Positions 24,799 to 33,828 of a DNA stretch of 64,000 nucleotides are shown in pieces; positions within the stretch are counted from its first letter, which is position 1, and each line of letters starts with the position of its first letter. Under the pieces are notes generated by a model, which was not told where the DNA came from, did no database searches, and saw only the letters and a list, made by a program, of their open reading frames with translations. Source of the DNA: Chitinophaga filiformis (lineage in GTDB: Bacteria; Bacteroidota; Bacteroidia; Chitinophagales; Chitinophagaceae). The position numbers and the translations under genes were made by a program. The stretch is from NCBI RefSeq assembly GCF_023100805.1, contig NZ_CP095855.1:5497001-5561000 (forward strand), written 5' to 3'.

Positions 24799-27700
24799 AT
24801 GAATTACATTGATCTGCAGGTTACCAGCAATTTCAGCTTTCTGCGAGGCGCTTCCCATCCGGAGGAACTGGTGGAGCAGGCGGCGGCCTATGGTTATAAG
24901 GAGATTGCCATCACTGACCGTAATACACTGGCTGGCATTGTGCGCGCACATGTTGCCGCCAAAAAGAATAATATGCGGATCATTGTCGGGTGCAGGCTCG
25001 ATCTGATGGATGGCCCCAGCCTCCTGGCATATCCGACGGATAAAGCAGCCTATAGCCTGCTTTGCAGACTGCTGACGAAAGGAAACCTGCGTGCAGAAAA
25101 AGGCGATTGTCACCTGTATAAAAAAGACGTGTATGAGCATGCGGAAGGCATGAAATTCATTGCTGTTCCACCAGACCGGCTGACGAGCTCCTTTGATTTT
25201 GAGACACCGTTCAAAGAGGCCCTGAAGGAGTATGGCAAACACCTGGGCCCACAGCTGTACCTGGCAGCTACACGCTCCTATCTCGGGGATGACCAGAAGA
25301 GAATATACCAGCTTTCACAATTATCTTCCAGCCTGCACATCCCGCTGATCGCTACCAACGATGTACATTATCATCATTCGGAGCGGCGGCAGCTGCAGGA
25401 TATACTGACCTGCACCCGTGAAAAATGTACGATCTACAATGCAGGCTTCCGGCTGCATCAGAATGCGGAAAGGTATCTGAAGCCTATCACTGAAATGCAC
25501 CGCCTGTTCAGGCAATATCCTGATGCTATTAAACGCACACATGAATTAGCCCGGGCATGCCAGTTCTCACTGGACAGTTTAAAATATGTTTATCCGCATG
25601 AGCTGACCACAGCAGGACGCACACCACAGGAAGAGCTCACACATCTTGCCTGGGAAGGCGCAAGGGAGCGTTTCGGGGAAGAGATCCCCGAAAAGATCTC
25701 GGCTAATATCCTTCATGAGTTATCGTTTATCAAGGAGATGAATTATGCTTCTTATTTCCTGACAGTGTATGATATTGTGCGTTTTGCCAGAAGTCAGCAC
25801 ATTCTTTGCCAGGGACGCGGTTCTGCGGCTAATTCCACTGTTTGTTATTGTCTTGGTATCACATCAGTAGATCCGACACAGATAGACCTCCTGTTTGAAA
25901 GGTTCATTTCCTCTGCCCGCAATGAACCTCCTGATATTGATGTTGACTTTGAACATGAACGCAGGGAGGAAGTCATGCAATACATCTATAACAAATACGG
26001 CCGGGACCGCGCAGCAATTGTGGCCACGGTCACGCAACAGCACCATAAGGGCGCTATCAGGGACGTGGGAAAAGCGATGGGATTATCCGTAGATACCATC
26101 AACCGTTTATCATCCTCTATCTGGCATCATTCAGACGAAGAGTTCAGTGAGCAGCGTGTTGCGGAACAGGGATTAGATACAAGGGATCCTCATCTTAAGA
26201 AGGTAATGGAACTGACAGAACAGATGGTTGGTTTTCCCCGGCAACTGGGGCAGCATACCGGCGGTTTTGTTATTACGGAAGATAAATTGTCCGACCTCTG
26301 TCCTATCCTGAATGCCCGCATGGAAGGACGGACCTGTATTGAATGGAATAAGGATGATATCGATGCACTGGGCTTTCTGAAGATAGATGTACTTGCGCTG
26401 GGTATGCTGACCTGTATCAGGAAAGCATTCGATCTTGCGAAAGCGCATCATCAAAAAGATTATACGCTGGCGAATATACCAGCAGAGGACCCCGAAGTAT
26501 ATAAGATGATCAGCCGTGCAGATACTATTGGCGTGTTTCAGATCGAAAGCCGTGCGCAACAGTCTATGCTGCCACGTTTGAGACCTGAACGATTTTATGA
26601 CCTGGTGATTGAAGTAGCTATTGTAAGACCAGGGCCTATACAGGGAGGCATGGTACATCCTTACCTGCGCAGGCGTAATAATGAAGAAGCGCCGGATTAT
26701 CCTTCAGAGGAATTGAAGGGAATACTGGCGAAAACACTAGGCGTTCCTCTCTTCCAGGAACAGGCCATGCAGATCGCCATGGTAGCTGCAGGTTTCTCAG
26801 CGGCGGAAGCGGACGAATTGCGTCGCAGTATGGCTACGTTCAAGGCAAAGGGTATTGTCAGCAAGTTTGAAAAGAAACTGATCGAGGGCATGACAAACAA
26901 GGGATATACGGAAGAATTTGCACGCCGTATTTTCAAGCAGCTGGAGGGCTTTGGTAGTTATGGATTCCCGGAAAGCCATGCCGCCAGTTTCGCCTTGCTG
27001 GTATATGTGTCTTCTTATCTTAAATGTTTCTTGCCTGATGTATTTGCCTGTGCTTTACTGAATAGTATGCCGATGGGATTTTATCAGCCTGCACAGATCG
27101 TGATCGACGCCCGCAAACATGGTGTGGAAGTCAGGCCGGTAGATGTCAATCACTCGAACTGGGATAATACTTTAGAGGAATTGGTGAATAATAAATATTG
27201 TGCCTTACGACTGGGATTCCGCCAGATAAGAAGTTTACAACAGGAGGAGATCGAAGTGCTCGTATCTGCCAGGAAAACACCTTATACAACGGTACTCGCG
27301 CTGAGGGAGGCAGGCGTATCGCAAACGACCCTTGAAAGGCTGGCCGATGCCGATGCGTTCAGGTCATTGGGATTGGACCGGCGGCAGGCATTGTGGGAAA
27401 TATCTGCCCTGGGCGATCGTCCTATCGGGATGTTTAGCGGCGGGCCCTCAGAAAGCGCTATTGAAAAGCCGGTAGCACTTCCGAAGATGACAGATGCCGA
27501 ACATGTGGTGCATGATTACAGCGCGTTGTCCTTATCCTTAAAGGCCCATCCGGTGAGCTTTGTCAGGGAGAAACTAAGCATGCTGCATATCCGGGCTATC
27601 AATGAACTGGAAAGCATGACTGACGGTATGCCCGTAATGGTAGCGGGCCTTGTGCTGGTGCGGCAACGACCGGGAACAGCCAGCGGTATCTGTTTCATTA

Positions 27701-28020
27701 CTATTGAAGATGAGACAGGACATGCTAATCTTGTGGTGTTTCAAAAACTCTACCAGCAATTCAGGAAAGAGATCCTGCAATCCAGGTTACTGATGGTACA
27801 AGGTAAAGTACAGCGTGAAGGAGAAGTGATACATGTTGTTGTACAAAGTTGTCACAACCTGACAAGACTATTGCATCACCTCACGGCAGTGCAGGAGGAA
27901 GAGGTAAGCGCATCACAGCCATCCGCAGAAAATGTACTTTTTGACATGGATGAACAAGCTGCTCAAAACCAGGAAAATACACAGCAGATCAGGCTTCCTG
28001 AAGCAAGGAATTTCAGGTAA
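24799..28020 (+). CDS. dnaE2: Error-prone DNA polymerase III alpha subunit
   Basis: This 1073-residue C-family polymerase has an N-terminal PHP domain (about 1-250), palm motifs QGRGSAANS and the acidic DIDVDFEHERR, a helix-hairpin-helix region, and a C-terminal OB fold (VMVAGLVLVRQRPGTASGI). The length is near that of DnaE2 and shorter than replicative DnaE. It starts 15 bp after imuB and completes the imuA-imuB-dnaE2 mutasome, which copies damaged DNA with mutation. Confidence 0.95.
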   Translation: MNYIDLQVTSNFSFLRGASHPEELVEQAAAYGYKEIAITDRNTLAGIVRAHVAAKKNNMRIIVGCRLDLMDGPSLLAYPTDKAAYSLLCRLLTKGNLRAEKGDCHLYKKDVYEHAEGMKFIAVPPDRLTSSFDFETPFKEALKEYGKHLGPQLYLAATRSYLGDDQKRIYQLSQLSSSLHIPLIATNDVHYHHSERRQLQDILTCTREKCTIYNAGFRLHQNAERYLKPITEMHRLFRQYPDAIKRTHELARACQFSLDSLKYVYPHELTTAGRTPQEELTHLAWEGARERFGEEIPEKISANILHELSFIKEMNYASYFLTVYDIVRFARSQHILCQGRGSAANSTVCYCLGITSVDPTQIDLLFERFISSARNEPPDIDVDFEHERREEVMQYIYNKYGRDRAAIVATVTQQHHKGAIRDVGKAMGLSVDTINRLSSSIWHHSDEEFSEQRVAEQGLDTRDPHLKKVMELTEQMVGFPRQLGQHTGGFVITEDKLSDLCPILNARMEGRTCIEWNKDDIDALGFLKIDVLALGMLTCIRKAFDLAKAHHQKDYTLANIPAEDPEVYKMISRADTIGVFQIESRAQQSMLPRLRPERFYDLVIEVAIVRPGPIQGGMVHPYLRRRNNEEAPDYPSEELKGILAKTLGVPLFQEQAMQIAMVAAGFSAAEADELRRSMATFKAKGIVSKFEKKLIEGMTNKGYTEEFARRIFKQLEGFGSYGFPESHAASFALLVYVSSYLKCFLPDVFACALLNSMPMGFYQPAQIVIDARKHGVEVRPVDVNHSNWDNTLEELVNNKYCALRLGFRQIRSLQQEEIEVLVSARKTPYTTVLALREAGVSQTTLERLADADAFRSLGLDRRQALWEISALGDRPIGMFSGGPSESAIEKPVALPKMTDAEHVVHDYSALSLSLKAHPVSFVREKLSMLHIRAINELESMTDGMPVMVAGLVLVRQRPGTASGICFITIEDETGHANLVVFQKLYQQFRKEILQSRLLMVQGKVQREGEVIHVVVQSCHNLTRLLHHLTAVQEEEVSASQPSAENVLFDMDEQAAQNQENTQQIRLPEARNFR

Positions 28021-28089
28021 GGCTACTGGTGTTTGCCGGCCTGGCAGGATATATGCAGGGATAATAGTAAATTTATCAAAATACGATCT

Positions 28090-28491
28090 ATGAAAAGGCC
28101 TTTCTTCCTGCTGCTTGCTTCATTATTTTCTACCGTCGTACAAGGTTTTGGCCAAAATAAGGATACTTCTTTTACAGCTATGATCTCGAAAGAGTGGAGC
28201 CTGGCCTTTTATGGAGAGAGTGGCAAAAAGCAGTCCCCCTCTGCCAGACAACAGGAAGACAGAATGATCTTTTATAAAGACAACCGGGTATTATCCATTG
28301 AAAACGGGAAAAAGGAGCATGGCAGCTGGCAGTATGATCCTGCTAAAAAACTGTTAATGATCACTGATAACCAGACCAGGGAACAGACCCTGTACCAGGT
28401 AATAAAACTGGAGCAGGATCAGTTCGTGCTTGGCTATAAGGACCCGGGGGGCATGCTGCTGGAAATACATATGTTGCCGGCTAAGCAATAG
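28090..28491 (+). CDS. Small secreted lipocalin-like protein, unknown
   Basis: 133 residues from ATG at 28090, preferred because it starts the signal peptide MKRPFFLLLASLFSTVVQG. The mature part looks like a single beta-barrel (FYKDNRVLSIENGKKEHGSW, LLMITDNQTREQTLYQVIKL), as in small Bacteroidota lipocalin-like proteins. No function is recognised. Its stop codon is 1 bp from the converging xth stop. Confidence 0.65.
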   Translation: MKRPFFLLLASLFSTVVQGFGQNKDTSFTAMISKEWSLAFYGESGKKQSPSARQQEDRMIFYKDNRVLSIENGKKEHGSWQYDPAKKLLMITDNQTREQTLYQVIKLEQDQFVLGYKDPGGMLLEIHMLPAKQ

Positions 28492-28492
28492 C

Positions 28493-29272
28493 TTATTTCC
28501 CTGTTACTTCGATCCATACAGGCGCATGATCGCTCGACTTTTCCCAGCCGCGTACATGGCGGTCCACCCCTGCCGCTTTAAGGCGTTTATTGAAGTGTGG
28601 GCTCAGGAGGAAGTGATCGATCCGTAAACCGGCGTCGCGGCCATAGGCATTCCTGAAATAATCCCAGAAAGTATAGATCTTCTCTTCGGGGTACAGTTTG
28701 CGGATAGCATCTGTCCAGCCCTGCGCCAGCAATTCCTGGAAAGCAGCCCGCGTTTCAGGCCTGAACAAGGCATCGTCCACCCAGCGTTCCGGTTTATAAA
28801 CGTCTTTTTCTGTGGGAATGACGTTATAATCGCCTGTGAGTATTACAGGAAGATCTTTCGACAGCAATTCTTTCGAGTGTGCTGTCAGGCGTTTGAACCA
28901 ATTGAGCTTATAATCGAATTTAAGTCCCGGTGCAGGATTACCATTCGGCAGATACAGACAGCCCAGCAGGAAGTCGCCATTAATTACAGCTTCGATATAG
29001 CGGCTATGAGTATCTTCCGGGTCTCCGGGCAGTGCACGCCTCACCTCTTCCACCTGTAGGCTGCGGCTTAAGATAGCTACACCATTCCAGCTTTTCTGAC
29101 CATGCCAAATGGCATCGTAGCCGGCATCTTTTATAGCCGCTTCGGGGAATTTCTCCTGCGGAGCTTTCAGCTCCTGTAAACAGACAACATCCGGCGCCGT
29201 TTCTTCCAGCCAGCGGAGTAAGACGGGTAAGCGTCCGTTGACGCCATTGACATTATAAGTTGCTATCTTCAT
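28493..29272 (-). CDS. xth: Exodeoxyribonuclease III
   Basis: This 259-residue metal-dependent AP endonuclease/3-prime exonuclease acts in base-excision repair. Signature segments: MKIATYNVNGVNGRLP at the N-terminus, CLQELKAPQEKFP (metal Glu), VILTGDYNVIPTEKDVY (Asp/Asn) and the C-terminal SSDHAPVWIEV (His). Length is standard. It is convergent with the lipocalin-like gene and close to the mutagenesis cassette, but on the opposite strand. Confidence 0.95.
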   Translation of the reverse strand: MKIATYNVNGVNGRLPVLLRWLEETAPDVVCLQELKAPQEKFPEAAIKDAGYDAIWHGQKSWNGVAILSRSLQVEEVRRALPGDPEDTHSRYIEAVINGDFLLGCLYLPNGNPAPGLKFDYKLNWFKRLTAHSKELLSKDLPVILTGDYNVIPTEKDVYKPERWVDDALFRPETRAAFQELLAQGWTDAIRKLYPEEKIYTFWDYFRNAYGRDAGLRIDHFLLSPHFNKRLKAAGVDRHVRGWEKSSDHAPVWIEVTGK

Positions 29273-29382
29273 AATAATCGGCTTGGTTCAATTGCGTATT
29301 TACTTCCATAGCGAAGATAAGGCTTATGTAAGATCATACCACCAAGCTGGGCTTTGTTAATGACAGAGATTGAAAAAGGCCA

Positions 29383-29390
29383 TAACTTTG
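29383..29390 (+). promoter_or_regulatory. -7 box before an AraC gene
   Basis: TAACTTTG is a perfect TAnnTTTG only 4 nt before the ATG at 29395. The mRNA would be almost leaderless if this is used. Confidence 0.5.
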
Positions 29391-29394
29391 CAGC

Positions 29395-30243
29395 ATGGAA
29401 CATTTGCTGAAACATTTCTTTTCCAAGACTATAGGATGCCTGGATTTTGATGCAACTAATGCCGGCGATATCAGGTATGAAGATTATAATTCCTTCATTA
29501 AGATCCTTTTCATTGAAGCGGGCGCCGAGGTAATGGTTGACTTCCGGGAATATACGCTGGAGCAGGATGCACTGTTCTTTATAAAGGATGGACAATGGTA
29601 TAAATTCAACGGTAAGGGGACTTTATTATATTACAACCGCGACTTTTACTGTATACAGATCCATGACAAGGAAGTAGCCTGCGATGGTCTGTTATATAAT
29701 AACGTGTATGAAATACCCGTGGTATTCCTGGATGCGGAAGCTTCCCGGCAAACGAGGCACCTGATACAGGAAATAAAGCAGGAAGCGATCAATGAGGAAA
29801 GCAGTATGGAAGAAATGATCCGCATTTACCTGAAGCAACTCATTATACGCTCCACCCGTATGTGGAAGAAAGCACATGACCTGGCCGACAGCGGTATAGC
29901 GCAGGAGGTAGAGTTCATCAGGAAATTCAGTCAGCTGGTAGAAGCGCATTATACGACGCATCATAACGTGGCTGATTATGCCAACCTATTAAATATCACA
30001 CCCAAAGCGCTGAGTAAAAGGATTTCGCGGCATGGTTCGAAAACTCCAAATGATATTATTAAGGAGCGCATTATACTGGAGGCAAAACGGCTGCTGATCC
30101 ATACAGATCTCAGTGTAAAGGAGATCGGTTATAAGCTGGGATATGAAGACCCGGCCTATTTTGTGCGTCTTTTTACCAACCAGGTGGACGCCTCTCCCCT
30201 TCTTTTCCGGAAAAAATACGCCGAGGGGGAAAAAGTACAATAA
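29395..30243 (+). CDS. AraC-family transcriptional regulator
   Basis: 282 residues. The N-terminal cupin-like domain is about 1-150 and the C-terminal helix-turn-helix pair includes DYANLLNITPKALSKRISRH and VKEIGYKLGYEDPAYFVRLF. It is followed by a secreted alpha/beta hydrolase gene with its own promoter. Regulation of that neighbour is plausible but not shown. Confidence 0.9.
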   Translation: MEHLLKHFFSKTIGCLDFDATNAGDIRYEDYNSFIKILFIEAGAEVMVDFREYTLEQDALFFIKDGQWYKFNGKGTLLYYNRDFYCIQIHDKEVACDGLLYNNVYEIPVVFLDAEASRQTRHLIQEIKQEAINEESSMEEMIRIYLKQLIIRSTRMWKKAHDLADSGIAQEVEFIRKFSQLVEAHYTTHHNVADYANLLNITPKALSKRISRHGSKTPNDIIKERIILEAKRLLIHTDLSVKEIGYKLGYEDPAYFVRLFTNQVDASPLLFRKKYAEGEKVQ

Positions 30244-30260
30244 GTGTCGTCATTCGTGCA

Positions 30261-30291
30261 TTGTTCCCCTTTGCCTGCTGTACTAGTTTTG
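30261..30291 (+). promoter_or_regulatory. Complete Bacteroidota promoter for the alpha/beta hydrolase
   Basis: TTG (30261-30263), 20-bp spacer, TAGTTTTG (30284-30291). Both the -33 and -7 elements fit the Bacteroidota housekeeping consensus, and the ATG follows 40 nt later. Confidence 0.7.
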
Positions 30292-30331
30292 TGTTATCAA
30301 ATTAAAACAATCACAATCAACAACACACAAA

Positions 30332-31360
30332 ATGAAAAAGCAAATACTTTCACTCGCAGCATCAGCTTTATTAAGTGTAGGCGCAATGGCACAGAGTGTT
30401 AATCCAGACAATGATCCAAACATCGACAGCCACACCAAGGCCTTTCTTCATGCCTTAAATAACAGTGGTGGCGCACCCCTGGAAACATTATCTCCCAAGG
30501 ATGCCCGTGCCGTACTGGTTGGCGCACAATCGAGCGTGAAAGTGGATATTTCCGGCATTACAGTAAGCGAAAAGACGATCACACAGGATGGCCAGACAGT
30601 AAAACTGCATATCGTTCGCCCCGAAGGCGCTAAAGGTATATTACCTGTCTTTATGTTCTTCCATGGCGGCGGATGGGTATTGGGTGATTTTCCTACGCAC
30701 CAGCGACTGGTACGCGACCTGGTTGTAACATCAGGAGCAGCAGCAGTATTCGTTGATTATACACCATCTCCGGAAGCGCATTACCCGGTAGCTATCAACC
30801 AGGCTTACGCAGCCACCAAATGGGTAGCCGCCAACGGTAAAGAAATCAACGTGGACGGAAAGCGCCTGGCAGTAGCCGGTAACAGTGTTGGTGGTAATAT
30901 GGCAGCTGTAGTAGCGCTGATGGCGAAAGACAAAAATGGTCCTGCTATTAAGGTGCAGATACTCTTATGGCCTGTGACAGACGCTAACTTCGAGACCGGT
31001 TCCTATAACCAGTTTGCAGAACAGCGCTTCCTGACCAAAAATATGATGAAATGGTTCTGGGATAATTATACCACAGACCAGGCAGCAAGAAAAGAAATTT
31101 ATGCTTCACCGTTACAGGCAACAACCGAGCAGCTGAAAGGCTTACCACCTGCACTGGTGCAGACAGCTGAAAACGATGTACTGCGTGACGAAGGAGAAGC
31201 ATATGCCCGCAAGATGGACGCTGCAGGTGTGAAGGTTACAATGGTAAGATACAACGGCGCCATTCATGATTATGGTTTGCTGAATCCTATCGCAAACACT
31301 CCTACCACACGTTCTGCCATGTTGCAGGCAGGAAATGAACTGAAAGCTTACCTGAAGTAA
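30332..31360 (+). CDS. Secreted alpha/beta hydrolase, HSL (esterase) family
   Basis: 342 residues with a signal peptide (QILSLAASALLSVGAMAQ). The oxyanion motif HGGGW (FFHGGGWVLGD), nucleophile Ser in GNSVGGNMA, and acid/base residues near the C-terminus (VLRDEGEAYA and HDYGLLNP) define the hormone-sensitive-lipase group. It probably hydrolyses short-chain or aromatic esters in the periplasm. It ends at a strong hairpin. Confidence 0.92.
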   Translation: MKKQILSLAASALLSVGAMAQSVNPDNDPNIDSHTKAFLHALNNSGGAPLETLSPKDARAVLVGAQSSVKVDISGITVSEKTITQDGQTVKLHIVRPEGAKGILPVFMFFHGGGWVLGDFPTHQRLVRDLVVTSGAAAVFVDYTPSPEAHYPVAINQAYAATKWVAANGKEINVDGKRLAVAGNSVGGNMAAVVALMAKDKNGPAIKVQILLWPVTDANFETGSYNQFAEQRFLTKNMMKWFWDNYTTDQAARKEIYASPLQATTEQLKGLPPALVQTAENDVLRDEGEAYARKMDAAGVKVTMVRYNGAIHDYGLLNPIANTPTTRSAMLQAGNELKAYLK

Positions 31361-31690
31361 AACGAAGGTTTGTTGGAAAAATATATCCTCTGACGGTATC
31401 GGATACCGTCAGAGGATTTTCAATTTTATATAGCCGTTAAAGTGGGAGAAGATAATTTTGATTTTTTAACTTTGAGTTAACGAAATATCCGGGGGCAGGA
31501 TGTATATTTGTTGTGTGTTTATGTATAAGACAGATCCATTGTAATACACAGCACGGCTTCTCCATATTAGATTTATTGTTGTTGTTTCACGTTCCACACC
31601 ACATCTTAGACCCACTAATGCAGCACATTATTGCCATTGCATTACCAGTAGTTTTAAATTTTATTGATAACTCGTAAACACAACAACAAC
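31361..31690. other. 330-bp intergenic region
   Basis: It holds the terminator at 31386-31416 and two TAnnTTTG boxes, TAACTTTG at 31467-31474 and TATATTTG at 31503-31510. These could drive the following small-gene pair with a leader of about 180-210 nt. Nothing coding was seen. Confidence 0.6.
31386..31416 (+). terminator. Terminator hairpin after the alpha/beta hydrolase
   Basis: Perfect 14-bp stem TCCTCTGACGGTAT / ATACCGTCAGAGGA with a CGG loop, followed by TTTTCAATTTT. Confidence 0.9.
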
Positions 31691-31894
31691 ATGATGCCTT
31701 TAAAACCTGTACAGCCTACTTCCGGATTTGCGGAAGAAAGAATACTGAATCCTTATCAGTATGTCAGGCTCGTAAAAACAAATATCAACGCTATTGAAAC
31801 TGCTAAGTTTATACCACCTCCACTGGGTAGCAACCAGATCCTGGGGCATGTACGGGTTAAATTTAAACCAGGGTACCGATATACCACCGTTTAA
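31691..31894 (+). CDS. Small unknown protein, 67 residues
   Basis: ATG at 31691 (MMPLKPVQPTSGFAEERIL) is preferred over an upstream TTG. No signal peptide, membrane segment or known family was recognised. The C-terminus is basic and beta-rich (ILGHVRVKFKPGYRYTTV). It ends 12 bp before a small membrane-protein gene, so the two probably form a transcriptional pair. Confidence 0.5.
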   Translation: MMPLKPVQPTSGFAEERILNPYQYVRLVKTNINAIETAKFIPPPLGSNQILGHVRVKFKPGYRYTTV

Positions 31895-31906
31895 ACCAGC
31901 CTTGAT

Positions 31907-32341
31907 ATGTCCGATCCTACTATCCCTATACATCAGCAGGACCCAAACAACCGCAATACGCCACTGAATGTTGAACTGTTGCGGGAGATGGCTGCTGCTC
32001 AAAAAGAAGAGATCAAATGCAGACAACAGGAATTAGCCATCCGGATCAAAGAGATCAGTTTGGCACACGAGCTTTCCATGAGAAACATTGACATACATGC
32101 AGAACATGTGAGGGATACTCCTAAACATAGGTTCAGGAACCAGTTATTGTTCTTTTCGTTGGTGGTTACCGTATTACTTATTTTGATACTCTTCTTCATC
32201 TATTGTCTTTATAGCGGTAATAAAGAAATAGTCATGAGGGTGATCGAAATAGTTGTCACAGCGCTGCTGAGCGGAGGCAGCGGTTATGTGATGGGTAAAA
32301 CCAAAAAAGAAAAGACAGCGGCAGCGGCAGAACATACATAG
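31907..32341 (+). CDS. Small two-helix membrane protein with coiled coil, unknown
   Basis: 144 residues. The N-terminal half is hydrophilic and helical with heptad-like charge (LLREMAAAQKEEIKCRQQEL, IRIKEISLAHELSMRNIDIH). It is followed by two membrane segments near residues 81-101 and 110-128, and a short lysine-rich tail. No domain was recognised; the layout loosely recalls small DUF2335-like membrane proteins. The partner is the 67-residue gene just upstream. Confidence 0.6.
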   Translation: MSDPTIPIHQQDPNNRNTPLNVELLREMAAAQKEEIKCRQQELAIRIKEISLAHELSMRNIDIHAEHVRDTPKHRFRNQLLFFSLVVTVLLILILFFIYCLYSGNKEIVMRVIEIVVTALLSGGSGYVMGKTKKEKTAAAAEHT

Positions 32342-32413
32342 CCTGCTGCCGCCGGGTTCCTCAATGCACATTCCACATTCTCTACTTCAGTAAGATCAAA
32401 CACGAATAAGTAT

Positions 32414-32421
32414 TATATTTG
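32414..32421 (+). promoter_or_regulatory. -7 box before the saccharopine dehydrogenase-like gene
   Basis: TATATTTG (TAnnTTTG) 19 nt before the ATG at 32441. No clear -33 partner. Confidence 0.5.
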
Positions 32422-32440
32422 GCTACACCAAAACCCGGAT

Positions 32441-33640
32441 ATGTTACACATTGGTCTTATTAGAGAAGAGAAACAGCCACATGATAACAGGGTAGCATTT
32501 ACGCCGCAGCAATGTCAGTGGATCATCAGACACAACCCCCAGGTAAGTATTACGGTGCAGCCATCTGCCTGGCGATGTTTTACAGATGATGAATATAAGG
32601 CCGCCGGTATTCCACTTTCTGAGGACCTCTCCCATTGTGAGGTATTGTTGGGAATAAAGGAAGTACCCGCCGAGAAACTGATAGCCGGAAAAAAATACCT
32701 GTTCTTTTCCCATACCCGTAAAAAGCAGCCGCACAACAGGCATATGCTGCAAACCATTCTGCAGCGGAACATCACCCTGATCGATTATGAATGCCTGGTG
32801 CATGAAGACGGTCAGCGGATACTTGGCTTCGGATTCTTTGCCGGTGTGGTAGGCGCGCACAACGGCCTGTTAGCCTATGGAAAGAAGACAGGCCTTTATA
32901 ACCTCGTACCAGTAAATAAATGTCACGATTTTAAAGAACTGATCAATCATTATTTCGGGGCAAAACTACCGCCGTTGAAGATCGTTATTACCGGCTCCGG
33001 CCGTGTAGCAGCCGGTACACTGGAGGTAATGGGATTGCTGGGTGTTAAGTACATACCGCCAGAGGAATTCCTGATCAATACCTACGCCTACCCGGTATAT
33101 ACACAGCTGAAAGCAGGGGAACTATACCTCCGGAAAACGGATAAAACATATAGCAGGGAAGATTTCCATCTCCATCCCGAGCAGTACGATTGCCGCTTCC
33201 TGCCATTTGTAACCGCTACGGATATTCTCATGAATGGCATTTACTGGGACCAGCGCATTCCACCGTTATTCACCTGGAATGACCTGGCAAAAGATAATTT
33301 CCGTATTAAGGTCATTGCAGATATAACGGACGATACCAACGGCTCTATCCCATCCAACCTGGGAGATTCTACCATTGAAGATCCTGTATATGGTGTAGAC
33401 AGGCATACCAGGCTGCGGACAGCCCCTTACCTGTCGGATACGCTGGATATGATGTGTGTCAGCAATCTGCCTAATGAACTGCCAAGGGATGCCTCACAGT
33501 ACTTTGGCGACCAGCTGATGAAATATGTGTTTGACGAATTGCAGCAGTCTGACAGCGCAGTTGTTCATAACGCTACTATTGCAGATAAGGGTGCCCTGAC
33601 TGAGCGCTTTGAATATCTGAGGGATTATGTAGAAGAATAA
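32441..33640 (+). CDS. Saccharopine dehydrogenase (LYS1-type)/alanine-dehydrogenase-like oxidoreductase
   Basis: 399 residues. The N-terminal AlaDH/PNT-like domain (MLHIGLIREEKQPHDNRVAF) contains the substrate-site segment EVLLGIKEVP and FFSHTRKKQPHNRHML. The Rossmann region includes VITGSGRVAAGTLEVMGLLG. The family includes the NAD+-dependent, lysine-forming saccharopine dehydrogenase. Whether this one acts on saccharopine or another amino acid is open; no lysine-pathway gene is adjacent. Confidence 0.8.
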   Translation: MLHIGLIREEKQPHDNRVAFTPQQCQWIIRHNPQVSITVQPSAWRCFTDDEYKAAGIPLSEDLSHCEVLLGIKEVPAEKLIAGKKYLFFSHTRKKQPHNRHMLQTILQRNITLIDYECLVHEDGQRILGFGFFAGVVGAHNGLLAYGKKTGLYNLVPVNKCHDFKELINHYFGAKLPPLKIVITGSGRVAAGTLEVMGLLGVKYIPPEEFLINTYAYPVYTQLKAGELYLRKTDKTYSREDFHLHPEQYDCRFLPFVTATDILMNGIYWDQRIPPLFTWNDLAKDNFRIKVIADITDDTNGSIPSNLGDSTIEDPVYGVDRHTRLRTAPYLSDTLDMMCVSNLPNELPRDASQYFGDQLMKYVFDELQQSDSAVVHNATIADKGALTERFEYLRDYVEE

Positions 33641-33676
33641 GGCATTTTAATAATGCGCCGATCCATCGGGTTAAAT

Positions 33677-33772
33677 CCTCGTAAACCTGCAAAGAATAAG
33701 AAACGAGGGCTTTCCCCAGCTAAAGCATGCCGCGTTAAAGGCGCGGAGCAGGCGGATAATCCCAATCATCCG
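33677..33772. other. Three consecutive hairpins between convergent genes
   Basis: CCTCGT/ACGAGG (33677-33708), CCGCG-TTAAAGG-CGCGG (33730-33746) and CGGAT/ATCCG (about 33753-33772) fill the gap between convergent genes. No U-run makes any of them a classical terminator, so a small structured RNA or a bidirectional termination region are both possible. Confidence 0.4.
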
Positions 33773-33828
33773 AAGCAATTACATTCTCAGTGGAAAACAT
33801 AGGGTGTACAAAAACAAACAACCGAAAA

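Noticed and set aside
31503-31690. Riboswitch leader before the small-gene pair
   Set aside because: The leader is long but A/T-rich, and no convincing conserved fold was found.
33650-33828. tRNA or riboswitch
   Set aside because: Three hairpins are present, but no cloverleaf and no known riboswitch core could be drawn.
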